From: Pantoea sp. AS-PWVM4
GTDB taxonomy: Bacteria > Pseudomonadota > Gammaproteobacteria > Enterobacterales > Enterobacteriaceae
Direction of reading: 5' to 3'
Assembly: GCF_000468095.1 (NCBI RefSeq)
Contig: NZ_ASZC01000019.1
Span: forward strand, 92,387-156,386
DNA: 64,000 bases
The position numbers and the translations under genes were made by a program. This document shows, in pieces, positions 24,398 to 32,611 of the stretch. The notes under the pieces were generated by a model. The model ran no database searches. It was not told the origin of the DNA and was given only the letters and a program-made list of their open reading frames with translations. Position 1 is the first letter of the stretch. Each line of letters begins with the position of its first letter.

Positions 24398-25705
24398 TCA
24401 CTCGCTCGCCGTGGCAACGACAGGCGATTCACTTTGGGTGTTGATGGGAAGGGGTTCCAGTTTGCCAAGCACAAACATAAAGGTCAGCGCGCCCAGTACG
24501 CAGATACCGCCGGCCACCAGTAACGGCACAACAAACGAGCCGTGGCTCAGGGTAAGCATCACGCCGGTAAACGAGGCGGTGACAATCCCGGCGAGATTAC
24601 CGGCGAAGTTCTGAATACCGCCTAGGGTAGCGACATAGTTGCTGGCGGGTGCCACGTCTGCTGGCAACGTCCAGATGTTGGCGGCGGTAAAGGCCAGGCC
24701 CGCATAGGTAATGGAGAACAGCGTCAGGATCACGGTGATGCTGTCGGTAAATGCGGCGAACGCGATCACACTGGAAAGCAGCATCCCGGTGATCAGGCAG
24801 GTTTTGCGCGCCGCCGTCAGACTAAACCCCTTACGGTACAGCGCATCAGATACCACCCCGCCCAGTAAGCTGCCGGGGATCCCCATCAGCGCCGGAATGG
24901 CCCCCAAGGTACCCAGCTCTTTCAGCGAGAAGCCATGCGCCATAGTCAGATAGGTCGGGAACCAGGTGACAAAGAAATAGGTGGCGAAGTTCATGCAGAA
25001 GAAGCCAATCATCATGCCCCACACATTGCGATGGCGGAACAGCGACCACATCTCGATCTTGCCGTTGTTCTGCGTCGCAGGCACGGCGCGATCTTCCAGC
25101 AAATTCTGCCGTTCAGTTTCATCCAGCCCTTTCATCTCTTCCGGCTCGCGATAAAACAGCAACCAGATAGCCACCCAAACTAAACCTAACGCCCCGGTCA
25201 CCACGAAAGAGGTTTCCCAGTCCCAGGTACTGATTAACCACGCCACCAGTGGCAGCGCGATCGCGCTGCCGGCGCGCGGGCCAGCATCAAAGATGCCGCT
25301 GGCGGTGGCGCGTTGCTTTTTGGCAAACCAGCTGTACACCACTTTGACACAACCCGGGTTTCCCCCCGCTTCACCGATGCCTAATGCCAGGCGAGCGGCA
25401 AAAATCGAGGCGAAGCCTTTGCCAAACGCGGTGAATACGGTAAACAGCGACCACCAACCCACGGCCAGCGCCAGTCCGGCACGCGCCCCCAGGCGGTCAA
25501 TCAGGCGACCGGCCGGGATCTGCATCAGGGCGTAAGTCCAGAAGAAAGCGCCGAGGATCAGCCCCATGCTGGTGTCGTCGATGCCCAGGTCGGCTTTGAT
25601 ATGCGGAGCAGCGATCGCGAGGTTAATACGATCGATGTAATTGATAGCGATGGCGAAAAAGCAGAACACGATCATCAGCCAGCGAATTCGTGGATATCTG
25701 CGCAT
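24398..25705 (-). CDS. MFS transporter, anion:cation symporter (ACS) family
   Basis: 435 residues and twelve predicted membrane segments. N-terminal NYIDRINLAIAAPHIK and ALMQIPAGRLIDRLGAR are typical of the GudP/DgoT/ExuT group, which imports sugar acids with protons. It is the first gene of a seven-gene minus-strand run (MFS, aldolase-like, lactonase, cupin, cytochrome, small and large dehydrogenase subunits). The start has AAGGAATTCACC upstream. Two LacI operators lie 160-200 bases before it, shared with the divergent regulator. A sugar acid made outside the membrane is the probable cargo. Confidence 0.9.
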   Translation of the reverse strand: MRRYPRIRWLMIVFCFFAIAINYIDRINLAIAAPHIKADLGIDDTSMGLILGAFFWTYALMQIPAGRLIDRLGARAGLALAVGWWSLFTVFTAFGKGFASIFAARLALGIGEAGGNPGCVKVVYSWFAKKQRATASGIFDAGPRAGSAIALPLVAWLISTWDWETSFVVTGALGLVWVAIWLLFYREPEEMKGLDETERQNLLEDRAVPATQNNGKIEMWSLFRHRNVWGMMIGFFCMNFATYFFVTWFPTYLTMAHGFSLKELGTLGAIPALMGIPGSLLGGVVSDALYRKGFSLTAARKTCLITGMLLSSVIAFAAFTDSITVILTLFSITYAGLAFTAANIWTLPADVAPASNYVATLGGIQNFAGNLAGIVTASFTGVMLTLSHGSFVVPLLVAGGICVLGALTFMFVLGKLEPLPINTQSESPVVATASE

Positions 25706-25860
25706 GGTGAATTCCTTTATGATTTATTTATGGGTTACAGGAGGTTTAGCCGCATCACGCGTGCAGCCGCCGCCGGTGTCGTTAAAAATCGGGGGCAGAC
25801 ATCATGAAACTGTTAAAAAAACGTGAGCAGGCATCCCCGACCTGATAACATGATGTAAAA

Positions 25861-25874
25861 AGTAAGCGATTACA
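25861..25874. promoter_or_regulatory. LacI operator A (AGTAAGCGATTACA)
   Basis: Near-palindromic 14-mer in the divergent region between the MFS operon and the LacI regulator. Three more copies occur at 25893, 28965 and 29067 and nowhere else that I noticed in the window. Confidence 0.72.
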
Positions 25875-25892
25875 AAATACAGTCAAGCCAAA

Positions 25893-25906
25893 AGTAAGCG
25901 CTTTCA
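25893..25906. promoter_or_regulatory. LacI operator B (AGTAAGCGCTTTCA)
   Basis: Second copy, centre-to-centre 32 bases from operator A (about three helical turns) and 65 bases before the regulator start. Suits cooperative binding of LacI-type dimers and autoregulation. Confidence 0.72.
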
Positions 25907-25970
25907 AAATTGATGGTGAGTTGTCTGCGAATTTTGTGGACAAGCTCACTCTTTCAGCAGGAGTGACTTG

Positions 25971-27005
25971 ATGAGTGAAAAACAAAATGGATCCGGCCGC
26001 GTATCACTGGAAGATGTTGCCCGCCTTTCTGGCGTGTCAACGGCCACTGTTTCTCGCGTGTTGAACGGCAGCACTACCGTTAAAGCGGCGCGTCGCGCCG
26101 CGGTGGAAAAAGCCTGTGAAGAGCTCGGCTATGTGATTAACCGCGCAGCGCGCACCCTCGCCTCGCGACGCAGCATGACCATTGGTGCCGTGGTGCCAAC
26201 ATTAGCGACGGAAACCTTCTCCCGCGCGCTGGCGGCGTTTCAGCAGTTAATCCATGACGCGGGTTATACGTTGTTGCTGGCGAACTCCAATTTCGACCCG
26301 GACACCGAGTTGAAAGAGGTGAACAAGCTGATTGAATACGGCATCGACGGTCTGATGCTGGTGGGCAACACCCACCATCCACGCCTGTGGGAGCGCATCA
26401 GTCAGCAAGAAATTGCCTGTATCCAGACCTTCTCCCATGACAGCGAGAAGCCCTGCGTCGGCTATGACAGCGAAGGTGCAGCAGAAACCATTGCCAGGCA
26501 TTTGCTGGAACTGGGACATCAGCGATTTGCGGTGATTGTCGGTACGCCGCCGTCAAACGATCGTGTTTCGGATCGCCTGAAGGGGACACGACGGGCGCTA
26601 CAACAGCAGGGGCTGACATTGGCGGATAGCCATCTTGTCGATAACGCGTTTACCATGAACGATGCACGCAAAGCGGTGTTCCGCCTGCTGGACGGACCGG
26701 AGCCGCCCACTGCCATCATTTGTGGTAACGATTTGCTGGCATTCGGTGCCATGCGCGCCGCCAGCGAGCGTTATCTGCGCATTCCCGGCGACATCTCCAT
26801 CGTCGGTTTCAATGACTATGAGTATGCCGAGCACCTGGAACATCCACTGACCACCATGCGCGTAGACCTGGCGTCAATTGGTGAACATGCCGCGCATTAT
26901 CTGTTGAATACGCTCAATAACCTGCCTGCCCCGCAACACACGCTGATTAAGACTGAATTGATTGTTCGGGGCAGCAGCGGTTCTGTGCCCCGTCAGGAAC
27001 GCTAA
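25971..27005 (+). CDS. LacI-family regulator of the sugar-acid regulon
   Basis: 344 residues. The HTH VSLEDVARLSGVSTATVSRVLNGS (N-terminal 35 residues) and hinge VINRAARTLASRRS are followed by the effector domain from MTIGAVVPTLATETF. The start is ATG 25971 with AGGAG eight bases upstream. It is divergent from the MFS-dehydrogenase operon. The matching operators at 25861/25893 and at 28965/29067 suggest it also controls the FMN dehydrogenase pair and the racemase-otnK pair. Its stop overlaps the convergent binding-protein gene by four bases. Confidence 0.9.
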   Translation: MSEKQNGSGRVSLEDVARLSGVSTATVSRVLNGSTTVKAARRAAVEKACEELGYVINRAARTLASRRSMTIGAVVPTLATETFSRALAAFQQLIHDAGYTLLLANSNFDPDTELKEVNKLIEYGIDGLMLVGNTHHPRLWERISQQEIACIQTFSHDSEKPCVGYDSEGAAETIARHLLELGHQRFAVIVGTPPSNDRVSDRLKGTRRALQQQGLTLADSHLVDNAFTMNDARKAVFRLLDGPEPPTAIICGNDLLAFGAMRAASERYLRIPGDISIVGFNDYEYAEHLEHPLTTMRVDLASIGEHAAHYLLNTLNNLPAPQHTLIKTELIVRGSSGSVPRQER

Positions 27006-27691
27006 TCGCGGCGTTGCATACCAAACTGGTTGAAGATGTCTGTCACCGCAGACGTTTTCAGCCAGGCCAGAAAGGCACTGGCCCGTTCTGGCTGTTGCGC
27101 ACACGTCAGCACCGCCGCCGACAGCGAGATCGGTTGCTGTGCTTCCGGCGGCAGCGGACCCACCACGTCAATCCCTTCCACCATCAGCAGTTCGCTGATT
27201 TGTTGCACCGCGAGATCTGCGTTGCCGTTAAGCAGTTGCTCAGCGGTAAACCCGGCCGGGATCACCGTACCGCGCGCACGTAGTGGCTCATCGATATTGA
27301 GTTGCTTTAACAACCGCGAGAACCAGACGCCGCTGGCCCCCGCTTCCGACCAGGCCACAGAACGCGCAGCCAGCAGGCTGGCAATCAGTCGGTCAAGGTT
27401 GCTGATATCCGGCGCTACGGCACCGGCCAGCACCGCCACACCAATTGGAGAGTCGACCACTTCAATGCGGCTGCTGCCATCGGCAATCCCTTTGTCAATC
27501 AGGCGATCGACGGTGTCCACCGTGGCGATCACCACATCCGCCTCCGCCCCCTGGTTCAGCTGTTGCTCGATAACGGTGCTGGGATGCCAGCGCATTGCCA
27601 GCGGCGTATCCGGGTGTGCCGACTGCCAAACATCAATCAGCGTGTTGAACGGTGCGCTCAGGGCGAGCGCGCTATAAATATGTAACGTCAT
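27002..27691 (-). CDS. Leaderless ModA-like substrate-binding protein
   Basis: 229 residues with the type II periplasmic-binding fold: LHIYSALALSAPFNTLIDVWQ, ADVVIATVDTVDRLIDKG, NADLAVQQISEL near residue 175. It resembles molybdate/extracytoplasmic solute-binding proteins, but no signal peptide precedes strand 1, so it should stay in the cytosol. No ABC permease or ATPase is nearby. It overlaps the stop of the FMN dehydrogenase gene (TAATG), so it is made together with that enzyme. It may sense or carry a cytosolic metabolite; the function is unknown. Confidence 0.75.
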   Translation of the reverse strand: MTLHIYSALALSAPFNTLIDVWQSAHPDTPLAMRWHPSTVIEQQLNQGAEADVVIATVDTVDRLIDKGIADGSSRIEVVDSPIGVAVLAGAVAPDISNLDRLIASLLAARSVAWSEAGASGVWFSRLLKQLNIDEPLRARGTVIPAGFTAEQLLNGNADLAVQQISELLMVEGIDVVGPLPPEAQQPISLSAAVLTCAQQPERASAFLAWLKTSAVTDIFNQFGMQRRD

Positions 27692-28941
27692 TATTCTCCC
27701 TCGCGGGCAAACAGCGGAGCACGGCGCAGCAACGCAGCATCCAGTTGGTCGAGTTTGGTGACACCGATCAGCGCCATATCGCGATCAATCTCATCACGCA
27801 GGATATGCATGGCATGCTCGATACCTGCCTGGGCGCCAATCACCGAACCGTACAGAAACGGACGGCCAAGAAACACAAAGTCGGCACCCAATGCCATCGC
27901 TTTCATCACATCGGTACCACGACGAATGCCGCTATCGATTATCACCTTCATATTCCCTTTCGCCGCGGCGATTTCAGGCAAGGTATGCAACGGCGGCACG
28001 GTGTGATCAAGCTGGCGTCCACCGTGGTTGGAGAGGATCACCGCATCCGCGCCTAAATCACGAGCGATAAAGGCGTCCTCCGGTGACATCAGCCCTTTGA
28101 TCACCAGGTTGCCTTTCCACTTCTTACGGATGGCCTCAACGTGTTTCCAGCTCAACTTGTCACGCGCGTTGGTGTTACGCACTTTGTTCGACATCATCGG
28201 CGGTCCGCGTTCCGCATCGGTGTTTTCAAAATGCGGGGCACCGTGGCGCAGGAAGGTTTGTGCTACGGTGCCGAGCAGCCAGCGCGGACTCAGGGCGCTT
28301 TGCCACATAACTTTCGGCGTGATTTTGATTGGCATGCTGAAGCCGCTGCGGGTGTTGTGTTCGCGGTTGCCAAGCATCGGCGTATCACCGGTGACCACCA
28401 GCGTTTTATACCCGGCGCGTTCAACACGCTCGACCAGACGGTCAATACGCGGTTGATCGCCCGCCAGGTAGGCCTGAAACCAGGCATCGGGATTGGCAGC
28501 AATCACCTCCTCCAGTGGAATCAGTGACGATGCGCTGAGTATCATCGGCACGTTCATCGCTCTGGCCGCTTTTGCCAGCATCAGGTCGGCACGGTAGCTG
28601 ACAAAAGACGCGCCACCCAGCGGGGCGACACCAAAAGGATGGGACCAGTTATGCCCCAGCAGGCTGACGTGCTGATCACGCCCGGACACGTCGCGAAACA
28701 TGCGCGGCACAAACACATACTGCTGATAAGCCTCATAGGCTGCGGCGATGCCTCTGCCGGTCTCCACACCGCCTTTTACGTATTGAAAAATCATATTTGG
28801 TAAGCGCTTGCGTGCATGACGTTCGAAGTCGTCCAGCGCCAGCAGATCGCGAAAATGGCGCGGTACGGTATTAGCGGGACGAACCTGCACATCTGGCGTC
28901 ACGGCGATGTTAATAGCGGTGGTGTCTCCACGAGTTGTCAT
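27691..28941 (-). CDS. FMN-dependent alpha-hydroxy acid dehydrogenase (LldD/glycolate oxidase family)
   Basis: 416 residues with the TIM-barrel flavoenzyme motifs: IFQYVKGGVETG (N-terminal Tyr), PLGGASF, QAYLAGDQ, VVTGDTPMLGNRE, catalytic SNHGGRQLDH near residue 294 and IDSGIRRGTDVMKAMALGADFVFLG. Family members oxidise the C2 hydroxyl of lactate, glycolate, mandelate or longer 2-hydroxy acids. In the otnK setting a tetronate-type acid is a plausible substrate; this would replace the NAD-dependent dehydrogenase usual in such clusters. An operator copy lies just upstream of the start and the racemase-otnK operon is divergent. Confidence 0.88.
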   Translation of the reverse strand: MTTRGDTTAINIAVTPDVQVRPANTVPRHFRDLLALDDFERHARKRLPNMIFQYVKGGVETGRGIAAAYEAYQQYVFVPRMFRDVSGRDQHVSLLGHNWSHPFGVAPLGGASFVSYRADLMLAKAARAMNVPMILSASSLIPLEEVIAANPDAWFQAYLAGDQPRIDRLVERVERAGYKTLVVTGDTPMLGNREHNTRSGFSMPIKITPKVMWQSALSPRWLLGTVAQTFLRHGAPHFENTDAERGPPMMSNKVRNTNARDKLSWKHVEAIRKKWKGNLVIKGLMSPEDAFIARDLGADAVILSNHGGRQLDHTVPPLHTLPEIAAAKGNMKVIIDSGIRRGTDVMKAMALGADFVFLGRPFLYGSVIGAQAGIEHAMHILRDEIDRDMALIGVTKLDQLDAALLRRAPLFAREGE

Positions 28942-28964
28942 AGTGCGTTCTCAATTTTATGGAA

Positions 28965-28978
28965 AGTAAGCGATTTCA
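28965..28978. promoter_or_regulatory. LacI operator C (AGTAAGCGATTTCA)
   Basis: Third copy of the regulon operator, 24 bases before the FMN dehydrogenase start, where it would overlap that promoter. Confidence 0.7.
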
Positions 28979-29034
28979 AATCAGGGGTTATTACGAGGCT
29001 ATCCTGTTTATATCCTGACAGACGCGCAGTTTTT

Positions 29035-29056
29035 TTGTGTGATCGCCGTCACCATA
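29035..29056. promoter_or_regulatory. CRP site candidate
   Basis: TGTGA-TCGCCG-TCACC: nine of ten core bases match the CRP consensus. It lies midway between operators C and D in the divergent region, where one CRP dimer could activate both transcripts. Confidence 0.55.
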
Positions 29057-29066
29057 TGAACAGAAA

Positions 29067-29080
29067 TGTAAGCCCTTACA
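29067..29080. promoter_or_regulatory. LacI operator D (TGTAAGCCCTTACA)
   Basis: Fourth copy, symmetric except at its centre, 67 bases before the racemase-like gene. Its centre is 102 bases from operator C. Confidence 0.72.
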
Positions 29081-29147
29081 TTTTCAACCCGGATTAAGTA
29101 TGGTGTGCTGTAGTCCACTTTGATCGTCGCTGCTGACGGAGATAACC

Positions 29148-29813
29148 ATGAACCAACGCATTGTTTTATTGCACGCTACCCCGGTGGCGATGACCCCGAT
29201 TCAGGAGGCTTTTAACGACTTATGGCCCGAGGCTGAGGTAGTCAATCTGCTGGATGACGGGCTGACCATTGACCGCGCCAAAGAGGAGCAACTGTCGCGT
29301 CGATTGACGGATCGTTTTGTGGCTTTTGGTCGTTACGGCTACAGCATGGATGCCCGGGGTATTCTGGTCACCTGCTCCGCATTCGGTCCGGCGATTGATG
29401 AACTGGCAGCCGCCGTGCCGGTGCCGGTGTTAAAACCCAACGAAGCGATGTTCGAAGCCGCATTGCAGCAGGGCCAAACCATCGGCATGTTAGCGACCTT
29501 CGGCCCGTCACTGGTGACCATGTGCGCCGAATTCGATCAGTATGCGGCGCAAATCGGATCTGGTGCCCGGCTGGAAACCGTCCTGGTGCCGGACGCCATC
29601 GATCGGTTACGTAAAGGGGATGTCGACACCCACAACCGGCTGGTCGCCGAATATGCGCCACAACTCAGTCATTGTGATGTGATCATGCTGGCGCACTTTT
29701 CCACCTCTCGCGCCGCAGATGCGGTGCGTGCGCGTGTCGATATCCCGGTGCTGACGGCCCCGCATGCGGCGGTGCAGAAAATGAAGGCAGCCACAGGAGC
29801 ATCATCATGTTGA
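29148..29813 (+). CDS. Asp/Glu/hydantoin racemase superfamily protein with one catalytic Cys
   Basis: 221 residues. The first catalytic Cys region is intact (GILVTCSAFGPAIDELA, C76). The second, normally LGCT, reads MLAHFSTS, so a one-Cys active site is expected. That is reminiscent of arylmalonate decarboxylase-like members, which do enolate chemistry with one Cys. It starts behind CGGAG and overlaps otnK by seven bases. In the known OtnK route an isomerase moves the keto group before the kinase; no OtnI is seen here, so this protein is a candidate to fill that step. Confidence 0.78.
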   Translation: MNQRIVLLHATPVAMTPIQEAFNDLWPEAEVVNLLDDGLTIDRAKEEQLSRRLTDRFVAFGRYGYSMDARGILVTCSAFGPAIDELAAAVPVPVLKPNEAMFEAALQQGQTIGMLATFGPSLVTMCAEFDQYAAQIGSGARLETVLVPDAIDRLRKGDVDTHNRLVAEYAPQLSHCDVIMLAHFSTSRAADAVRARVDIPVLTAPHAAVQKMKAATGASSC

Positions 29814-31078
29814 TTGGCGTTATCGCAGATGATTTTACCGGAGCCAGTGATATCGCGGTGACGCTGTCACAAGGCTTACCCGGCGAAGGTGGCTTGCGTA
29901 CCACGCAATATCTCGGCGTGCCACAACAACCTGCGCATGCGGAAGTCGAAGCCGGTGTGATTGCCCTGAAATCCCGCTCGCTGCCTGCGTCAGAAGCGGT
30001 CGCGCAGTCGTTGGCGGCCTGCGAATGGCTGCTGGCGCAGGGGTGTAGCCAGATTGTGTTTAAATATTGCTCGACCTTTGATTCCACCGATGAGGGGAAT
30101 ATCGGGCCAGTGCTTGATGCGCTAACAGCACGTTTGCAGGCAAAGCGCGTGATTGTCTGCCCGGCGTTCCCGGCGATGGGTCGCACCCTGTATCAGGGTA
30201 ATCTGTTTGTCCACGATCGACCGCTAAATGAATCCGGTATGGAGCACCATCCCTTAACGCCAATGAAGGATGCCGATATTCGCCGCCTGTTGGCACGCCA
30301 GTCCCATACCCCTGTCAGCCATATTCGCTGGCAACAGGTGGTGGAAGGCAGCGAGGGGCTGCGTGAGCGACTGGAAACCCAGGGTAATGACTCCGCACAG
30401 TTGGTGGTGGTGGATGCCCTGAGCGATCATGACCTGACAATTATTGGTATTGCCGCGGCGGGGCTTAAATTGATCAGCGGCGGCTCCGGCATTGCCCGGG
30501 CATTACCCCATAACTTTATCAAGGCCGGGCAGGCACAGGGCCATCGGAGTAACAACCCGGCCGTCAGCGGCGCGACCGCCATTCTGGTCGGCAGTTGTTC
30601 CGGTGCCACACGCGGGCAGATCGAGGAGCATCAAAAACACCACGCGGTGCTGGCGCTGGATATCACCGATGTGATGAATGAACGCGTCAGTGCCGATGAT
30701 GTGGTGAAATTTATCCTGGCACACCAGCAGGAATGCCCGCTGGTGTACTCTTCCGGCGATCCCGACAGCGTGCAGCAGGCACAGCAACAATTTGGTCAGC
30801 ATAATATCTCCCGCCAGCTCGATAAACTGTTTGGCGATGCGGCGCGCAAACTGGTGTACGAGGCGGGTATTAAACGTCTGGTGGTCGGCGGCGGAGAAAC
30901 CTCCGGCGCGGTGGTGAGCGCGCTCAATCTGGGATCGTTGCAGGTTGGCGAGGAGATTGACCCCGGCGTTCCGGCGCTGTTCGCACAACCGGAAGCACCG
31001 CTGGCGCTGGCGCTGAAATCAGGGAATTTTGGCCGGAGAGATTTCTTTGCGCATGCGTTAAAGGTACTGGCAGGGTAA
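29807..31078 (+). CDS. otnK: 3-oxo-tetronate kinase (DUF1537 family)
   Basis: 423 residues, typical for OtnK. N-terminal VIADDFTGASDIAV, KYCSTFDSTDEGNIGPV, CPAFPAMGRTLYQGNLFV and LNESGMEHHPLTPM form the acid-sugar-binding domain. The C-terminal kinase domain has LVGSCSGATRGQI and RLVVGGGETSGAVVSAL for ATP. All recognised motifs are intact. The family phosphorylates four-carbon 3-oxo acids; OtnC then yields dihydroxyacetone phosphate. It shares a transcript with the racemase-like gene and the same operator as the MFS-dehydrogenase operon. Confidence 0.88.
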   Translation: MLIGVIADDFTGASDIAVTLSQGLPGEGGLRTTQYLGVPQQPAHAEVEAGVIALKSRSLPASEAVAQSLAACEWLLAQGCSQIVFKYCSTFDSTDEGNIGPVLDALTARLQAKRVIVCPAFPAMGRTLYQGNLFVHDRPLNESGMEHHPLTPMKDADIRRLLARQSHTPVSHIRWQQVVEGSEGLRERLETQGNDSAQLVVVDALSDHDLTIIGIAAAGLKLISGGSGIARALPHNFIKAGQAQGHRSNNPAVSGATAILVGSCSGATRGQIEEHQKHHAVLALDITDVMNERVSADDVVKFILAHQQECPLVYSSGDPDSVQQAQQQFGQHNISRQLDKLFGDAARKLVYEAGIKRLVVGGGETSGAVVSALNLGSLQVGEEIDPGVPALFAQPEAPLALALKSGNFGRRDFFAHALKVLAG

Positions 31079-31088
31079 TTCCACATCA

Positions 31089-31108
31089 AGCAGGGCAAGC
31101 GCCCTGCT
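31089..31108. terminator. Hairpin between convergent otnK and MFS genes
   Basis: AGCAGGGC-AAGC-GCCCTGCT: a perfect 8-base stem with tetraloop, 11 bases after the otnK stop and eight before the next stop. No U run. A bidirectional terminator or transcript end stabiliser is likely. Confidence 0.5.
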
Positions 31109-31115
31109 GGCGGGA

Positions 31116-32414
31116 TTATCCGTTTCGCTCTGCGGTTTCCGCCTCAAACGGTTCCTCATTTACCATCGTCGCCTGAATCGCGTCTTCCTCCAGCGCCGGG
31201 TTCAGCGCGGCACCAATCGGAGATGTCGCCAGACTATCCGGCATCACCACATGCGGCAAAGGGACTTCGGTGGTGGGCAATGGCAGGGCTTTGACCGGGC
31301 GATTCATCAGGGCGATCAGCAATGCGCACAAGGTAAACGCCAGGTACAGTACATGGCTGCCGAAGGGTTGCATCAGCGCCCCCACCACCAGCGGACCAAT
31401 GCTGGCCCCGATGCCGAACGCCATCAAAAGACAGGCACTCAGGGAGACGCGCCTTTCCGGCATCACCTGATCATTCGCCAGGGCCACCTGAAGCGGATAA
31501 AGTCCAAACTGCATCATGCTGACGAAAAACGCGATCACCAACAACATCTGGAACGAGAGAGTCCAGGGCAAACCCAATGTCAGCGCGCCCAGGCCATACA
31601 ACAACGCGACAAAAAACAGCAGCCGCTGGCGGTCAAAGCGATCCGATAACCAACTGAGCGGGAACTGAGTCACCAGCCCGGCGAAAATGCTGACACTCAT
31701 AAACAAACCGGTTTGTTCGGTGCTGAAACCCTGACGGCTTGCATAGACCGGCGCTAAGCCATAAAACGCACCGAGCGCCATCCCGCTCACCAGCGTGGTG
31801 GCCAGCAAACGCGGGATGGTGCGGAGAAAATAACCCAACTCCATCGGTGCTGGAGACATCGCACGCGCATTGGTTCGCGTGGTCAGGGCAATCGGCACCA
31901 GACAGAGCGCAAAGCACAGCGCGACAATCAACAAGGTGCTGATGCCAAAGCCATCCTGCATCGCGAGGATCACCTGGCCGCCACTCAGACCCAGATAGGT
32001 CGCCACCATGTACAAACCAAAAATCGTGCCGCGCTGGGAGGATTCCGCCTGATCGTTCAGCCAACTCTCCAGCACCATATATTGGCACATCATGCACAAA
32101 CCGATGATCAGGCGTAAAAATACCCATATCGGGATCATGTCCGTCAAACCGTGACCCAGCACGGAGGCGGTCACGATTCCGGCGCAGGCGACATAGCTGC
32201 GGATGTGCCCGACGCGGGCGATCAGGTTGTGTCCGACTTTGCCGCCAATCACCAGCCCGACATAGTTAGCCGCGGTGATAGCGCCAATCAGCGTGCCGTT
32301 CACTTGCTCATGCGCCAGGCGCAATGACACATAAGTCGTGAGCAAACCAGAACCGAGCAACATCAGCAATGTCGTGACATATAACGGAAGAAAAGCGTTG
32401 AGCACTTTTCTCAT
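31116..32414 (-). CDS. MFS transporter, YcaD-like
   Basis: 432 residues with twelve hydrophobic helices and a long hydrophilic, acidic C-terminal tail (about the last 60 residues, ending EAETAERNG). N-terminal LGSGLLTTYVSLRLAHEQ and GRVGH-like VGHNLIARVGHIRSY, plus SWLNDQAESSQRG, match the YcaD group, whose substrate is not firmly known. The gene stands alone between otnK and a repeat element, with its own upstream region. No regulatory gene is adjacent. Confidence 0.82.
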   Translation of the reverse strand: MRKVLNAFLPLYVTTLLMLLGSGLLTTYVSLRLAHEQVNGTLIGAITAANYVGLVIGGKVGHNLIARVGHIRSYVACAGIVTASVLGHGLTDMIPIWVFLRLIIGLCMMCQYMVLESWLNDQAESSQRGTIFGLYMVATYLGLSGGQVILAMQDGFGISTLLIVALCFALCLVPIALTTRTNARAMSPAPMELGYFLRTIPRLLATTLVSGMALGAFYGLAPVYASRQGFSTEQTGLFMSVSIFAGLVTQFPLSWLSDRFDRQRLLFFVALLYGLGALTLGLPWTLSFQMLLVIAFFVSMMQFGLYPLQVALANDQVMPERRVSLSACLLMAFGIGASIGPLVVGALMQPFGSHVLYLAFTLCALLIALMNRPVKALPLPTTEVPLPHVVMPDSLATSPIGAALNPALEEDAIQATMVNEEPFEAETAERNG

Positions 32415-32555
32415 AAGATGCTCAGTGAGGATGGTACAGCAGAACCCGGCATAGAGACCTCATCAGTAAACAGCTTAAGTAACAACGGGTAAAGATAGAC
32501 GATACCCGCCAGCTATGCTTACGAATTTTGCTGAACTCCAGAACGCACCGCGTCT

Positions 32556-32609
32556 GTAGCGGCGCGATTTATCGCGCTGAAAAAGATGCGCAATAAAGTG
32601 CGCCGCTAT
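32556..32609. repeat. Inverted-repeat element, copy 2 of 3
   Basis: The left arm at 32556-32577 starts GTAGCGGCGCGATTTATCGC. The right arm at 32588-32609 is its inverted copy with four changes, and the spacer is only 10 bases. It lies between the YcaD-like gene and the aminotransferase stop. Confidence 0.82.
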
Positions 32610-32611
32610 GA

